From contig NZ_QNVV01000008.1 in NCBI RefSeq assembly GCF_003384725.1, positions 1 through 64,000 on the forward strand: a DNA stretch of 64,000 nt, in the 5' to 3' direction. The notes beneath the pieces are model-generated. The model searched no databases. It saw only the letters and a list, made by a program, of their open reading frames with translations, and was not told the DNA's origin. This document shows, one piece after another, positions 43,989 through 52,159 of this stretch. The position numbers and the translations under genes were made by a program. This DNA comes from Chryseobacterium pennipullorum. Its GTDB lineage: Bacteria > Bacteroidota > Bacteroidia > Flavobacteriales > Weeksellaceae. Numbering within the stretch: position 1 is the stretch's first letter; every line of letters begins with the position of its first letter.

Positions 43989-44951
43989 CTATTTCAGGAT
44001 ATAGGTATTTCCTTTTTTCTGTATTTCGAGACCCAAGATAAAGGCCAGCGCTTCGATATTCTCCCCTACGGTTCCCCCTGTAAAATCTGCGGTGATTTTT
44101 TTATCTTCTGTTTCCTTCGGGTAGTGAATTTCTGTGCTGTAATTGCTTTCCAGCACTCTGATCACTTCTTTTACAGGCACATCATTAAAGCTTAGTGACA
44201 GCAGTTCCGCAATTTTTTTCCCTGAAACCTTGCCCGAAACCAATGAAATGACCGCTGCAGTGTGAGGCACCCCGAAGTTGGTCCATTTCTGATTCGGTTG
44301 AAGCACAGAGACAGGAACTCCGGGGGAGGACACAGCCACCTTTCCTTCATAAAGGTCTACGGCCTTTTTCTTCCCGGACTGCGAAATTTTAAATATGGTT
44401 CCCAGCACCTTAGTGCTGAACCCTTCTGCATGAACAATGAAAGGGTGTTTCTTTGATTTAGCGACAGAAAACAGAGCATCTCCCTTTAAGTCCACTACCC
44501 TGGTAGACCCGGGAAAAGATTTTGCTACAGTAAGTTCCGCTCCGGGAAGTAAGGTAACGGTAGACCCATCCTTCAGGTGAACTATTCGGTCCCCGGATTC
44601 TGCAAGGTAGACATCAGGCCTTATAAATTCCGTGTAGGTAAAAATACCTCCCAGCGATAAAAGCAGAATAATAACAGCTGCTATTTTATATGCATATGTT
44701 CTGAAGCCCTTTACAGCTTTTCCGGATACAATGGCTGACGCCTTCCAATACGATTCAAGTTCCAATAAAACCTTTTCTCTGGATTCTTTCAGATGAACTT
44801 CATCCAGCTCCTTTTCTGCATGGATCTTCCATTTTTGTAAAAGCTCATTTTCTTTTTCAGAGATTGGACCTTCGGAAACTTCCCGTTCCCAAAGTCTGAA
44901 AACAAAGGCTTCCCTATTTTTATATGACATACGTTTCATAGCGTCTTTCAT
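43989..44951 (-). CDS. FecR-family anti-sigma factor
   Basis: 320 residues. A cytosolic N-terminal part (about 1-85), one membrane helix (KIAAVIILLLSLGGIFTY, about 88-108) and a periplasmic FecR domain (VYLAESGDRIVHLKDGSTVTLLPGAELTVAKSF ... DLKGDALFSVAK) with a secretin/STN-like C-terminus (SLSFNDVPVKEVIRVLESNY). It holds the sigma factor inactive until the TonB receptor signals. The ATG at 44951 is used instead of the GTG at 44960. It is separated from the receptor gene by 55 bp. The sigma gene is divergent, 230 bp away. Confidence 0.9.
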   Translation of the reverse strand: MKDAMKRMSYKNREAFVFRLWEREVSEGPISEKENELLQKWKIHAEKELDEVHLKESREKVLLELESYWKASAIVSGKAVKGFRTYAYKIAAVIILLLSLGGIFTYTEFIRPDVYLAESGDRIVHLKDGSTVTLLPGAELTVAKSFPGSTRVVDLKGDALFSVAKSKKHPFIVHAEGFSTKVLGTIFKISQSGKKKAVDLYEGKVAVSSPGVPVSVLQPNQKWTNFGVPHTAAVISLVSGKVSGKKIAELLSLSFNDVPVKEVIRVLESNYSTEIHYPKETEDKKITADFTGGTVGENIEALAFILGLEIQKKGNTYILK

Positions 44952-45163
44952 GATATTCACTGATACTTCTATCTATAAGACAGTGAAAATGAAAAACTTC
45001 CCCGGAGGATTCTTAATATTCTATTCACATACCCAACATTTTGCGTCGCACTTTCAACCTTTTTTACAATTACTAAACATTACATTCATATTTATGTGCT
45101 GTTTTGAAGAAATATTTAACCTTAGTATAACCAAAGTTCACAAAAAGTTAATTTTCCTTTAGG

Positions 45164-45171
45164 TAATTTTG
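45164..45171 (+). promoter_or_regulatory. -7 element of the sigma factor gene
   Basis: TAATTTTG matches TAnnTTTG and lies 10 bp before the ATG at 45182, so the mRNA would have almost no leader. No -33 box is clear. Confidence 0.45.
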
Positions 45172-45181
45172 CTGCAACAAT

Positions 45182-45805
45182 ATGAGCGCAACAGACCATA
45201 CCTTATTAAAGAAAATAAAATCAGGCGACCGTCCTGCATTTATGCTGCTGTATGACCGATACTGGGATTGTCTTTACCGTTTTGTATTTATACGGACCAA
45301 GGATAAAGAAATTTCAGAGGAGATCCTGCAAAACCTGTGGATGAAGATCCTGGAACATACAGACTCCATACAAACCGATAATTCAGAAAGTGCAAAAGGC
45401 TATCTTCTCCGGCATCTTCATTACCGGATTATCGACTGCTATAACAGTTATAAAAAAGCTCCACCCACATTACGCATCGATGAGTTTGATATTCCCGTGG
45501 AACTTGATATGGCAGATACAGATTATTTTGAAATACTGGAGGATCATGAGATTTCAGATTTGCTGTCGATGATTGATAAGGTCGTAGGAAATCTTCCTAC
45601 TACAGAGCAACAGGTTTATGATATGAGAATCCGGAAGAATATGTCAGTTAATGAAACCGCAGAAGCGTTGGGAATAAGTAATAAAACGGTAAGCAATAAG
45701 CTAAGTAAAGCGCTGGGTGAAATCCGGGAACAGCTGAATCCGGAATATACCTCTTCGAAAAAGCTGGTTTCAATTCTATTGCTGATGGAGATCCTGACGA
45801 GATAG
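45182..45805 (+). CDS. ECF (FecI-like) RNA polymerase sigma factor
   Basis: 207 residues. Region 2 (FMLLYDRYWDCLYRFVFIRTKDKEISEEILQNLWMKIL) and region 4 (LPTTEQQVYDMRIRKNMSVNETAEALGISNKTVSNKLSKALGEI) are both clear. The partner anti-sigma FecR gene lies divergently upstream, which is unusual since the two are normally in one operon. The sigma factor likely drives the TonB receptor locus and is released by FecR on substrate binding. The C-terminus (KLVSILLLMEILTR) is hydrophobic. Confidence 0.9.
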   Translation: MSATDHTLLKKIKSGDRPAFMLLYDRYWDCLYRFVFIRTKDKEISEEILQNLWMKILEHTDSIQTDNSESAKGYLLRHLHYRIIDCYNSYKKAPPTLRIDEFDIPVELDMADTDYFEILEDHEISDLLSMIDKVVGNLPTTEQQVYDMRIRKNMSVNETAEALGISNKTVSNKLSKALGEIREQLNPEYTSSKKLVSILLLMEILTR

Positions 45806-45846
45806 AGACTTCAGGATTAAACAATAATGAAATTACAGCCTATACA

Positions 45847-46467
45847 TTACCGGCTGATTTTATAGACGCAGCGTTGACCGCCGGAAATAATATGATCTAT
45901 TCTTTCTACGGTATAATCTTTACCGATGAGGGACTGGAAATTTGATAATTCGGCCCGACAGAACCCTTGACATTCAATGGCTGCCGCACAGATGGGGCAA
46001 TGGTTTTCGATCAAGTAATAGTCGTTTCCTTCTTTTTTCCATTCGGCCATATATCCCTCCTGGCTGCGGGCCTCAGCTAAAACCTCCAGACGCTCTTCAA
46101 GAGATTCCGTATTGGAAATTGCCTTTTCGTAACGGTCGTGGGTATTCTTTTCCCGGTCGCTGATCAATAAATTCAACGCATTTTCGCCCAATAGATTTTT
46201 GACCGACTTCAGCAGCTGCACCGTTACCTCGGCATGGGTATCCGGGAATTGTGCAAAGCCCTTTTCAGTCAGGATATAGTAAGTAGACGGACGGCCCACC
46301 CCTTCGCTTTTTACAACAGGCTGGATCAATCCCTCGTGGGCAAGATTCAATAAATGCTTTCTCGCTCCCTCTTTGGTGATGGACAGTTCTTCAGAGATAA
46401 GAAGCGAAGTGGCTTCTCCTCTCATCTTTAAAAACATCAGAATGCGATCTGCTGCCGACTTCTTCAT
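45847..46467 (-). CDS. SufR-like iron-sulfur-sensing transcriptional regulator
   Basis: 206 residues. The N-terminal winged HTH (RILMFLKMRGEATSLLISEELSITKEGARKHLLNLAHEGLIQP, then GRPSTYYILTEKG) is ArsR/SufR type. The C-terminal part holds the cysteine cluster HCPICAAAIECQGFCRAEL and a final RCVYKI, which in SufR binds a 2Fe-2S or 4Fe-4S cluster. When the cluster is lost, repression ends. The gene is divergent from the SOD operon across a 194-bp spacer with two palindromic sites. Self-control and control of the SOD operon are likely. A SufR-like ArsR protein of another specificity is the alternative. Confidence 0.85.
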   Translation of the reverse strand: MKKSAADRILMFLKMRGEATSLLISEELSITKEGARKHLLNLAHEGLIQPVVKSEGVGRPSTYYILTEKGFAQFPDTHAEVTVQLLKSVKNLLGENALNLLISDREKNTHDRYEKAISNTESLEERLEVLAEARSQEGYMAEWKKEGNDYYLIENHCPICAAAIECQGFCRAELSNFQSLIGKDYTVERIDHIISGGQRCVYKISR

Positions 46468-46474
46468 TTGACAA

Positions 46475-46509
46475 TATTTAGGTTGTTTTATTTTTCAACA
46501 ACAAATATA
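46475..46509. promoter_or_regulatory. Probable SufR site and promoter in front of sufR
   Basis: GTTGTT and AACAAC (46482-46502) flank a TTATTTTTC centre, and on the reverse strand TATATTTG (46509-46502) matches TAnnTTTG. The shared GTTGTTTTATT half-site also occurs in the operator at 46586-46613. This fits autorepression by binding over the -7 box. Confidence 0.55.
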
Positions 46510-46585
46510 GTCATTTTCTATAATGTTTGTAATTACTTATTATATCAATCACTTACAACAAGTTTGATTGAATCTGACTAAAAAT

Positions 46586-46613
46586 AATAAAACAACTATT
46601 AAGTTGTTTTATT
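46586..46613. promoter_or_regulatory. Perfect 28-bp palindrome, SufR-type operator of the SOD operon
   Basis: The 12-mer AATAAAACAACT (46586-46597) and its exact complement AGTTGTTTTATT (46602-46613) surround a 4-bp centre ATTA. It overlaps the -33 element (TTG at 46604-46606) of the SOD promoter. Such a long perfect palindrome in a divergent spacer with an Fe-S-sensor gene is a strong operator candidate. Confidence 0.75.
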
Positions 46614-46633
46614 TAAATATATTGTTACCTTTG
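46604..46633 (+). promoter_or_regulatory. Promoter of the SOD operon
   Basis: TTGT (46604) and TACCTTTG (46626-46633, TAnnTTTG) are 19 bp apart. The promoter overlaps the palindromic operator and gives a leader of about 24 nt. Confidence 0.7.
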
Positions 46634-46661
46634 CGATACAATAATCAAAAAAATAAACAGA

Positions 46662-47291
46662 ATGAAACCATTTACATTACCTCAGCTTGCGTATGCGTAT
46701 GATGCATTATCTCCTTTTATTGATAAAGAAACAATGACCATTCACCACCAGCGTCATCATCAGGCTTATATAGATAATCTGAATACGGCCCTGGAACAGA
46801 CTGCTGAAACCAATCCTGATCTGGATTCCCTACTACAACGGGTAAGTGAATACAGTCCGGCAGTTAGAAATAACGGTGGCGGTCATTATAATCATTCATT
46901 ATTCTGGGAAATTCTTTCTCCGCAACCCAAACTTCAGCCTGAAGGCAAGCTTAATGACGCTATTATATCTACTTTTGGAGGCCTTGAAGAATTAAAAGCC
47001 GAGATGAAAAAGACGGGCCTTGCGCAGTTCGGATCCGGATGGGTATGGCTGTACGTAAAATTCAATGGTTCCGTTGCAGTAAGCTCCACGCCCAACCAGG
47101 ATAATCCAATGATGGATATCCTTTCTATGAACAGAGGCTTTCCTATTCTTGGTATTGATGTATGGGAACATGCTTATTACCTGAATTATCAGAATAAAAG
47201 AGCAGATTATCTTGATGCATTCTGGTCTGTCCTAGACTGGTCTTCTGTAGAGAAAAAATATGAGGAAGCTCTTGCCAAAGTAAGATCATAA
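46662..47291 (+). CDS. Superoxide dismutase, Fe/Mn type
   Basis: 209 residues, full length. LPQLAYAYDALSPFIDKETMTIHHQRHHQAYI holds the first ligand (H28), GGGHYNHSLFWEILSP the second, and DVWEHAYYLNYQNKRADYLDAFW the last two (Asp and His), in the standard order. It turns superoxide to H2O2 and O2 in the cytosol. It is the first gene of a tight operon with DUF2480, an FMN reductase, ferredoxin reductase and 2Fe-2S ferredoxin, next to the divergent SufR-like gene, so it is expected to be induced on Fe-S damage. Metal preference (Fe or Mn) cannot be read safely. Confidence 0.95.
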   Translation: MKPFTLPQLAYAYDALSPFIDKETMTIHHQRHHQAYIDNLNTALEQTAETNPDLDSLLQRVSEYSPAVRNNGGGHYNHSLFWEILSPQPKLQPEGKLNDAIISTFGGLEELKAEMKKTGLAQFGSGWVWLYVKFNGSVAVSSTPNQDNPMMDILSMNRGFPILGIDVWEHAYYLNYQNKRADYLDAFWSVLDWSSVEKKYEEALAKVRS

Positions 47292-47323
47292 ACCAGCGTT
47301 TCAGCACCTAAATATTGCAACAA

Positions 47324-47824
47324 ATGGACTCTCAAACTTTCGTCAACAAAGCTGCCGCTTCAGGAATTATAGCTTTTGACCTGTCAGATTATAAACCGAC
47401 TACAGACATTGTAGAGCTGGATATCAAAGATCATCTTTTTATGGGCATGATCGTTAAAGAGAAAGAATTTAAAGAATCAATTGCCGCTACAGACTTTTCT
47501 GTGTATCATGAAAAAGCGGTCGGCATCGTATGCTCTACAGAAGCCATCATTCCTCCCTGGGCTTATATGCTGCTCATGGAAAAGCTATCACCATATGCCG
47601 TTTACACCGATTTGAATGATGCCCGAACGGTTCTTTTGGATCTGTGGAAAAGACGCCTCACCTATGCTGATCTGAAACATTATAAAGATCAGAAAGTAGT
47701 GGTTAGGGCAAAAGCAGAGCATGATCCGACACTGTACTTATTGGCAACGGGGCTTCTGAAACCTTTGGTAAAAAGCCTGATGTATGGTGAGATTGGACTT
47801 CCCAAAGTAATTTTCAAAAAATAA
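47324..47824 (+). CDS. DUF2480 family protein
   Basis: 166 residues. The pattern TFVNKAAASGIIAFDLSDY, ELDIKDHLFMGMIVKEKEFK, VGIVCSTEAIIPPWAYMLLMEKL and LLKPLVKSLMYGEIGLPKVIFKK matches DUF2480, a family confined largely to Bacteroidota and of unknown function. In family members the C-terminus often carries a GECSSVPL Cys motif; here that region reads GEIGLPKV, so the Cys is lost. The ATG at 47324 is used; a TTG start at 47315 is in frame but less likely. It is 33 bp after sod and 7 bp before the FMN reductase gene, so it may help Fe-S or redox repair. Confidence 0.85.
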   Translation: MDSQTFVNKAAASGIIAFDLSDYKPTTDIVELDIKDHLFMGMIVKEKEFKESIAATDFSVYHEKAVGIVCSTEAIIPPWAYMLLMEKLSPYAVYTDLNDARTVLLDLWKRRLTYADLKHYKDQKVVVRAKAEHDPTLYLLATGLLKPLVKSLMYGEIGLPKVIFKK

Positions 47825-47830
47825 AACAGT

Positions 47831-48400
47831 ATGAAAGCGATCATCTTCAATGGATCTCTGGAAAGACGAACCGAGTCTACTTCAGGATATATTTCCCGTT
47901 ACTTTGCAGAGCATCTGGAAAAGCTCGGGATCAGGACTGATATTTTTACCCTTGCAGATTCCGGCATCCCTTTATTTGATGTCACCCTTACCAAAACACC
48001 GTTGGCGGTAGAACGCATGACGCAGATGTTTACGGATGCCGACCTCCATATCTGGCTGGCTCCTCTTTATCATGGAAGCATTCCCGGAGTCATGAAAAAC
48101 TGCCTCGACTGGCTTGAGGTAACCGCCAACAGATATGAGCCTTACCTTACTGATAAAACAGTCGGTATGGTTTGCTGGGCAGACGGTTTACAGGCCATGC
48201 AGGGAATCAATGCGATGGATGCCATTGCCAAATCATTACGCGCATGGCCTGTCCCCTTTAGTGTTCCTATTGCACGGCCTTCCCTGTTCAATATCAACAG
48301 CACAACAGAAATTTCATCATTCTATGCTGATAAGTTTGATAAGCTTATCAGTATTGCAACCACGAAAAAAATTGAAAAAACGATAATAAATCACTCATAA
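47831..48400 (+). CDS. NADPH-dependent FMN reductase-family protein
   Basis: 189 residues, flavodoxin-like fold. KAIIFNGSLERRTESTSGYISRYFAEHLEKLGIRTDIF is the FMN phosphate-binding start. WLAPLYHGSIPGVMKNCLDWLEVTANRYEPYLTDKTVGMVCW is the typical core with the APLYHGSIPG loop. It reduces flavin or quinone-like substrates using NAD(P)H. It lies 7 bp after DUF2480 and 1 bp before the ferredoxin reductase gene, in the SOD operon. The physiological electron acceptor is unknown. Confidence 0.88.
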   Translation: MKAIIFNGSLERRTESTSGYISRYFAEHLEKLGIRTDIFTLADSGIPLFDVTLTKTPLAVERMTQMFTDADLHIWLAPLYHGSIPGVMKNCLDWLEVTANRYEPYLTDKTVGMVCWADGLQAMQGINAMDAIAKSLRAWPVPFSVPIARPSLFNINSTTEISSFYADKFDKLISIATTKKIEKTIINHS

Positions 48401-48401
48401 C

Positions 48402-49454
48402 ATGATAGAAACAGATATACTGATCATTGGCGCCGGCCCTGCAGGGTTGTTTACGGTATTTGAAGCCGGCCTTCTCAAAATGCGCTGCCATATTATAGAT
48501 GCACTGCCACAGATGGGAGGCCAGTTGTCAGAATTATATCCCAAGAAACCCATTTTTGATATTCCCGGATTCCCCAGTGTTCTTGCGGGTGAACTTGTTG
48601 ATAATCTTTACGAACAGGTTAAACAGTTTGAACCGGGCTTTACTTTCAATGAAACCGCCATTCATTTGCTTAAGCTGGAGGAAAACCTTTTTGAAGTCAT
48701 TACAGATAAAGGAACAAAACACAGGGCCAAAGCAGTCATCATTGCCGGAGGACTGGGAAGTTTTGAACCCAAAAAACCACCTATTGAGAATATTGGAGAC
48801 TATGAAGACAAAGGAGTCAATTACTTTGTGAAACATCCTGAAGATTATGCCGGAAAACGTATTGTCATAGCAGGCGGCGGTGATTCTGCACTGGACTGGA
48901 CAATACATCTTGCCGAAATTGCCTCTTCCCTCACCCTGATTCACAGACGGAATGAATTCCGGGGAGCTCTGGATTCGGTTGAAAAAGTGAAAAAGCTAAA
49001 ACATGAAGGTAAGATCAGCCTGATAACACCGGCCGAAGTTATCGGACTAAGCGGGGATACTCATCTCAGTGGGATTGTTGTAGAAAAAGAAGGGCTAATT
49101 CAGACCATCGAAGCCGACCACTTCATTCCTCTGTTCGGATTGGTACCCAAACTGGGCCCCTTGTCAGACTGGGGTCTTGAGCTGGAGAAAAATGCGATAA
49201 AAGTAGATAACAGTACAGATTTTCAAACGAATATCTCAGGGGTTTATGCTGTAGGTGATATCAATACGTATCCTTATAAGATGAAACTTATTCTTTGTGG
49301 CTTCCACGAAGCTGCCATTGCCTGCCAGAGTATCTACCAAAGACTGAATCCCAATAAGAAATTTGTTTTAAAATATACGACGGTCAGCGGTATTGAAGGT
49401 TTCGACGGGTCCAGAAAACAGGCAGAAAAGCAAGTTGTAGCCACCATTGACTGA
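48402..49454 (+). CDS. Ferredoxin-NADP+ reductase, thioredoxin reductase-like type
   Basis: 350 residues. The FAD-binding fold is at the start (DILIIGAGPAGLFTVFEAGLLKMRCHIIDALPQMGGQL), the NADPH-binding fold about 155-185 (RIVIAGGGDSALDWTIHLAEIASSLTLIHRR), and the FAD tail ISGVYAVGDINTYPYKMKLILCGFHEAAIA at the end. The thioredoxin-type CxxC is absent, as in TrxR-like ferredoxin-NADP+ reductases. It moves electrons from NADPH to ferredoxin, presumably the product of the next gene (5-bp gap). Homodimer expected. Confidence 0.92.
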   Translation: MIETDILIIGAGPAGLFTVFEAGLLKMRCHIIDALPQMGGQLSELYPKKPIFDIPGFPSVLAGELVDNLYEQVKQFEPGFTFNETAIHLLKLEENLFEVITDKGTKHRAKAVIIAGGLGSFEPKKPPIENIGDYEDKGVNYFVKHPEDYAGKRIVIAGGGDSALDWTIHLAEIASSLTLIHRRNEFRGALDSVEKVKKLKHEGKISLITPAEVIGLSGDTHLSGIVVEKEGLIQTIEADHFIPLFGLVPKLGPLSDWGLELEKNAIKVDNSTDFQTNISGVYAVGDINTYPYKMKLILCGFHEAAIACQSIYQRLNPNKKFVLKYTTVSGIEGFDGSRKQAEKQVVATID

Positions 49455-49459
49455 TTCGC

Positions 49460-49783
49460 ATGAAAGATGAAATTACAATCACAGTAACGGATCAGAATGG
49501 TGATGAGCATATCCTGATCTGCCCCGTGGACATGGGACTGACTTTAAAGGATATCTGCAAAGCTTATGATCTTCCAATGGAAGCGATGTGTGGTGGAATG
49601 GCTATGTGTGCCACCTGCCACTGCTTTATCAATGAGGAAACGATTGCACTGCCGGAGAAAGGTGATATAGAGGAAGCACTGCTCTCTGAACTGTTCAATT
49701 CCGACGCCACCAGCAGGTTAGCCTGCCAGATCTACCTGACCGCCCAGATGGATGGGCTTTCTGTAAGAATAGCAGGTCATTAG
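49460..49783 (+). CDS. 2Fe-2S ferredoxin, adrenodoxin-like
   Basis: 107 residues. The cluster cysteines are in MCGGMAMCATCHCF (C-x5-C-x2-C) and a later one in SRLACQIYLTAQMDGLSV, the adrenodoxin plan. It carries electrons from the reductase encoded just before it (5 bp). A terminator at 49855-49895 closes the operon. Likely target: Fe-S cluster assembly or a stress enzyme. Confidence 0.92.
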   Translation: MKDEITITVTDQNGDEHILICPVDMGLTLKDICKAYDLPMEAMCGGMAMCATCHCFINEETIALPEKGDIEEALLSELFNSDATSRLACQIYLTAQMDGLSVRIAGH

Positions 49784-49854
49784 CAGGTCAAAATAAAAGT
49801 TTGCACAGTTTATGATATCTATAAATTGTTGAAACTGCTTTAATTAAGTTTGGT

Positions 49855-49895
49855 AGGGATTTCTTCAACATGTTGTTTTTAGAAATCCCTTTTTT
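49855..49895 (+). terminator. Terminator of the SOD operon
   Basis: A 10-bp stem (AGGGATTTCT / AGAAATCCCT) encloses a 16-nt loop with inner CAACATGTTG, followed by TTTTT. It lies 72 nt after the ferredoxin stop. A TAAGTTTG (49845-49852) just upstream might also start the next gene. Confidence 0.75.
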
Positions 49896-49918
49896 AAAAC
49901 CCTCTAAAAACAAATACT

Positions 49919-50266
49919 ATGGCTATAAAAATAACGGAGGACTGTATCAACTGCGGAGCCTGCGAACCTGAATGCCCCAATTCAGCCATTTATGAAGGAG
50001 CCATCGACTGGCGGTGGCAGGACAAGACAAAGCTTACAGGAAAAGTAACTTTTCCTGACGGCACTGAAGTAAATGCGGATGCATTCAATGAAGCGATGTC
50101 GGATGAAGTATACTATATTGTTTCCGGAAAATGTACGGAATGCAAAGGATTCCATGAAGAACCGCAGTGTAAGGCCGTATGTCCTGTAGACTGCTGCGTA
50201 GACGATCCGGATCATCGTGAAACCGATGAAACCCTGTTTGCCCGGCAGAAGTTTCTACACACTTAA
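49919..50266 (+). CDS. 4Fe-4S dicluster ferredoxin
   Basis: 115 residues. First cluster motif CINCGACEPECPNSAIYEG (C-x2-C-x2-C-x3-C-P), second part GKCTECKGFHEEPQCKAVCPVDCCVDDP. This is the Bacteroidota ferredoxin type with a long insert between the clusters (EGAIDWRW ... DEVYYIVSG). It carries electrons in redox reactions of the cytosol. It follows the SOD operon terminator by 24 bp and may have its own promoter. The related redox context makes co-induction likely. Confidence 0.9.
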   Translation: MAIKITEDCINCGACEPECPNSAIYEGAIDWRWQDKTKLTGKVTFPDGTEVNADAFNEAMSDEVYYIVSGKCTECKGFHEEPQCKAVCPVDCCVDDPDHRETDETLFARQKFLHT

Positions 50267-50386
50267 GTTATAATGATACTGTCTTTTGAACACATACATA
50301 TTCCATTGCAAGTAGATATGGTGTGGGCAAGACTATTTCAAATTTTTTCTTTTTTATATTTAAATGAACATAGCAAAATAGTAACA

Positions 50387-50414
50387 GAGAGACCGTCTTA
50401 AAAGACAGTCTCTC
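50387..50414. terminator. Hairpin between convergent ferredoxin and reductase genes
   Basis: An imperfect stem GAGAGAC-C-GTCTT / AAGAC-A-GTCTCTC with a 2-4 nt loop lies between the stops of the two genes. T runs are weak on both sides. Confidence 0.55.
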
Positions 50415-50440
50415 ATTTATTTCATCACCATTCTTGGATT

Positions 50441-51382
50441 TCAGCTTATTTTTTCTTTGATCTCGTTGTAGATTTTCAGCGTAAAAGGAGTCTCAATACC
50501 AAGTGCTTTGCCATAGGCTATTATGGCTCCCGCAAAAAGTTCCAGTTCATTGTCCTTTTTTCGCGAATGAATATCCAGCTGAAGCGATGTTGGCGTTTCA
50601 AAAGGAAATGTAGAAGCTTTCTGGAACGTTTTCCCGATGATATCTTCCTCTATCTTAATTCCTTTTTTATGGGCAATCTTCTGTATTTCTTCCATAATTC
50701 CTGAGGCTTCGTGCTTTTGCCGCTCATCAGTGCATACAGTACCCATCGATGAATTGTGCTTTGCGGTGACCAGACCAAAGCTTGCAATAAAGAAAAACTT
50801 GGTCCAGATATCTGATAATGAATTGTCTTTAAAGTCAAAATCTATAGCACTTTCTTTCAGGACCTCCATTATCCAGTCAACATCGGCAGAAAAATGTTGC
50901 GGGTCTCTTCCTATAATCATTTTCCCTGCCTTTCCCTTGTGTTCTACCACCCCTTTCTCTTTAATGTGAGAAGCCACATAAATACAGGTCGGAAGCACCA
51001 CATGATCAGGGATTATTTTGCGGATTCTGTCATAGATATCTGCACCGTTCATCATCGGAAGCAGCACAGTATCTTTCTGAATCACCGGTGCCAGTTGTCT
51101 GCACACATTTTCAAGATCATATTCCTTTACACAAATCAGAACCAGATCAGGTCGTTGTATACTGCTGATGTTTTTCTCAAGGATATCGGGATGAGTTGTG
51201 TGAGCCTCATGTTCCGGAGAAAGCAAAATCAATCCGTTTTCTTTTACTCTGTCATAGGTTTCGCCTCTGGCTATAAAAGAAATTGTGTATTTCGCTGAAG
51301 CTTCATTAGCCTGGCTTATTTTAAATCCAAAATATCCGCCTACACCGCCCAGTCCTACTACTGCAATATGTTTCTTATTCAT
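50441..51382 (-). CDS. 2-dehydropantoate 2-reductase-family oxidoreductase
   Basis: 313 residues from ATG 51382 (a TTG six codons further upstream is less likely). The N-terminal Rossmann motif IAVVGLGGVGGYFGFKI binds NADPH. PDLVLICVKEYDLENV and VLLPMMNGADIYDRI are the family core. The C-terminal ApbA-type helical domain contains KFFFIASFGLVTAKHNSSMG and ELELFAGAIIAYGKALGIETP. PanE-like proteins reduce ketopantoate in pantothenate synthesis, but many homologues act on other 2-keto acids, so the symbol is not given. Confidence 0.88.
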   Translation of the reverse strand: MNKKHIAVVGLGGVGGYFGFKISQANEASAKYTISFIARGETYDRVKENGLILLSPEHEAHTTHPDILEKNISSIQRPDLVLICVKEYDLENVCRQLAPVIQKDTVLLPMMNGADIYDRIRKIIPDHVVLPTCIYVASHIKEKGVVEHKGKAGKMIIGRDPQHFSADVDWIMEVLKESAIDFDFKDNSLSDIWTKFFFIASFGLVTAKHNSSMGTVCTDERQKHEASGIMEEIQKIAHKKGIKIEEDIIGKTFQKASTFPFETPTSLQLDIHSRKKDNELELFAGAIIAYGKALGIETPFTLKIYNEIKEKIS

Positions 51383-51446
51383 GACTAATTTTTTCAGCAA
51401 AGATCAGGGACAACCTTCAAAGTATCACTTGACAAATGAAAAGAAA

Positions 51447-52028
51447 TTACAGTTTATGGATATCTCTTCTGATTCTGCTCAGGGAACTGTCTTTAATTCC
51501 CATATAAGAAGCTATAATCTTTAATGAAACATGCTGAAAAATATCCGGGTCTTTCTTCATCAGATTAGAATACCGCGTGGAAGCTTTCTGACTTGCCATT
51601 TCTATGAGCCTGTCGTGAATATTGTAATAGTTAAGAACAAACAACAGCCGACTAAATTCTCTGAATTCAGGAATCGTATGGAAGTTATGCTGTACATTAT
51701 CTAATCCTGTTTCCCAGAAAAAACAGTCGGTAATGGTCTGGTATATTTCTTTGGTAGGCTGCTGTCTGAAAAACGATAGAAAATCATTGACAAAGCAGGG
51801 CGCAGCATAAATATTGGTGGTGATCTCCTCATTATCTTCATTCAGAATGTAGGAACGGACATACCCTTTTTCCAGAAAATAGGTTTTGGTACTGATCGTA
51901 TTCTGATCCAATACCACAGCATTCGCCTTCAGCTCAAAAGAAGTGAAGGTTTCTGTGATCTTTTCGACAACCTCATCCTGAATGGTAAACAGGGAGTGAA
52001 AATAAGTATTGATTGAAGTTTTATCCAT
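51447..52028 (-). CDS. Crp/Fnr-family regulator
   Basis: 193 residues. The cNMP-like barrel occupies about 1-120 (VVEKITETFTSFELKANAVVLDQ, FLEKGYVRSYILNEDNEEITTNIY, FVNDFLSFFRQQPTKEIYQT). The HTH is at the end (HVSLKIIASYMGIKDSSLSRIRRDIHKL). It lacks the canonical ligand residues, like most Bacteroidota members. A -7 box lies upstream at 52073-52080. It lies 64 bp upstream of the ketopantoate-reductase-like gene on the same strand and may regulate that gene. Confidence 0.9.
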   Translation of the reverse strand: MDKTSINTYFHSLFTIQDEVVEKITETFTSFELKANAVVLDQNTISTKTYFLEKGYVRSYILNEDNEEITTNIYAAPCFVNDFLSFFRQQPTKEIYQTITDCFFWETGLDNVQHNFHTIPEFREFSRLLFVLNYYNIHDRLIEMASQKASTRYSNLMKKDPDIFQHVSLKIIASYMGIKDSSLSRIRRDIHKL

Positions 52029-52072
52029 TGAAATAATCTGATGCCAACGAATATGTATGATTCGCCAAACAG

Positions 52073-52080
52073 CAAAATTA
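52073..52080 (-). promoter_or_regulatory. -7 element of the Crp-like gene
   Basis: TAATTTTG on the reverse strand matches TAnnTTTG, 45 bp before the ATG. Confidence 0.45.
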
Positions 52081-52159
52081 ATTTTTTAAGCTTCACTTAA
52101 AACAAAAAAGCACAATATCATTGACCAGGAGTAAGAATCCTGAATCACGACCGGCATCA

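Noticed and set aside
50387..50414. Strong terminator claim for the ferredoxin gene
   Set aside because: Stem is present but T runs are weak, so it is listed with low confidence only.
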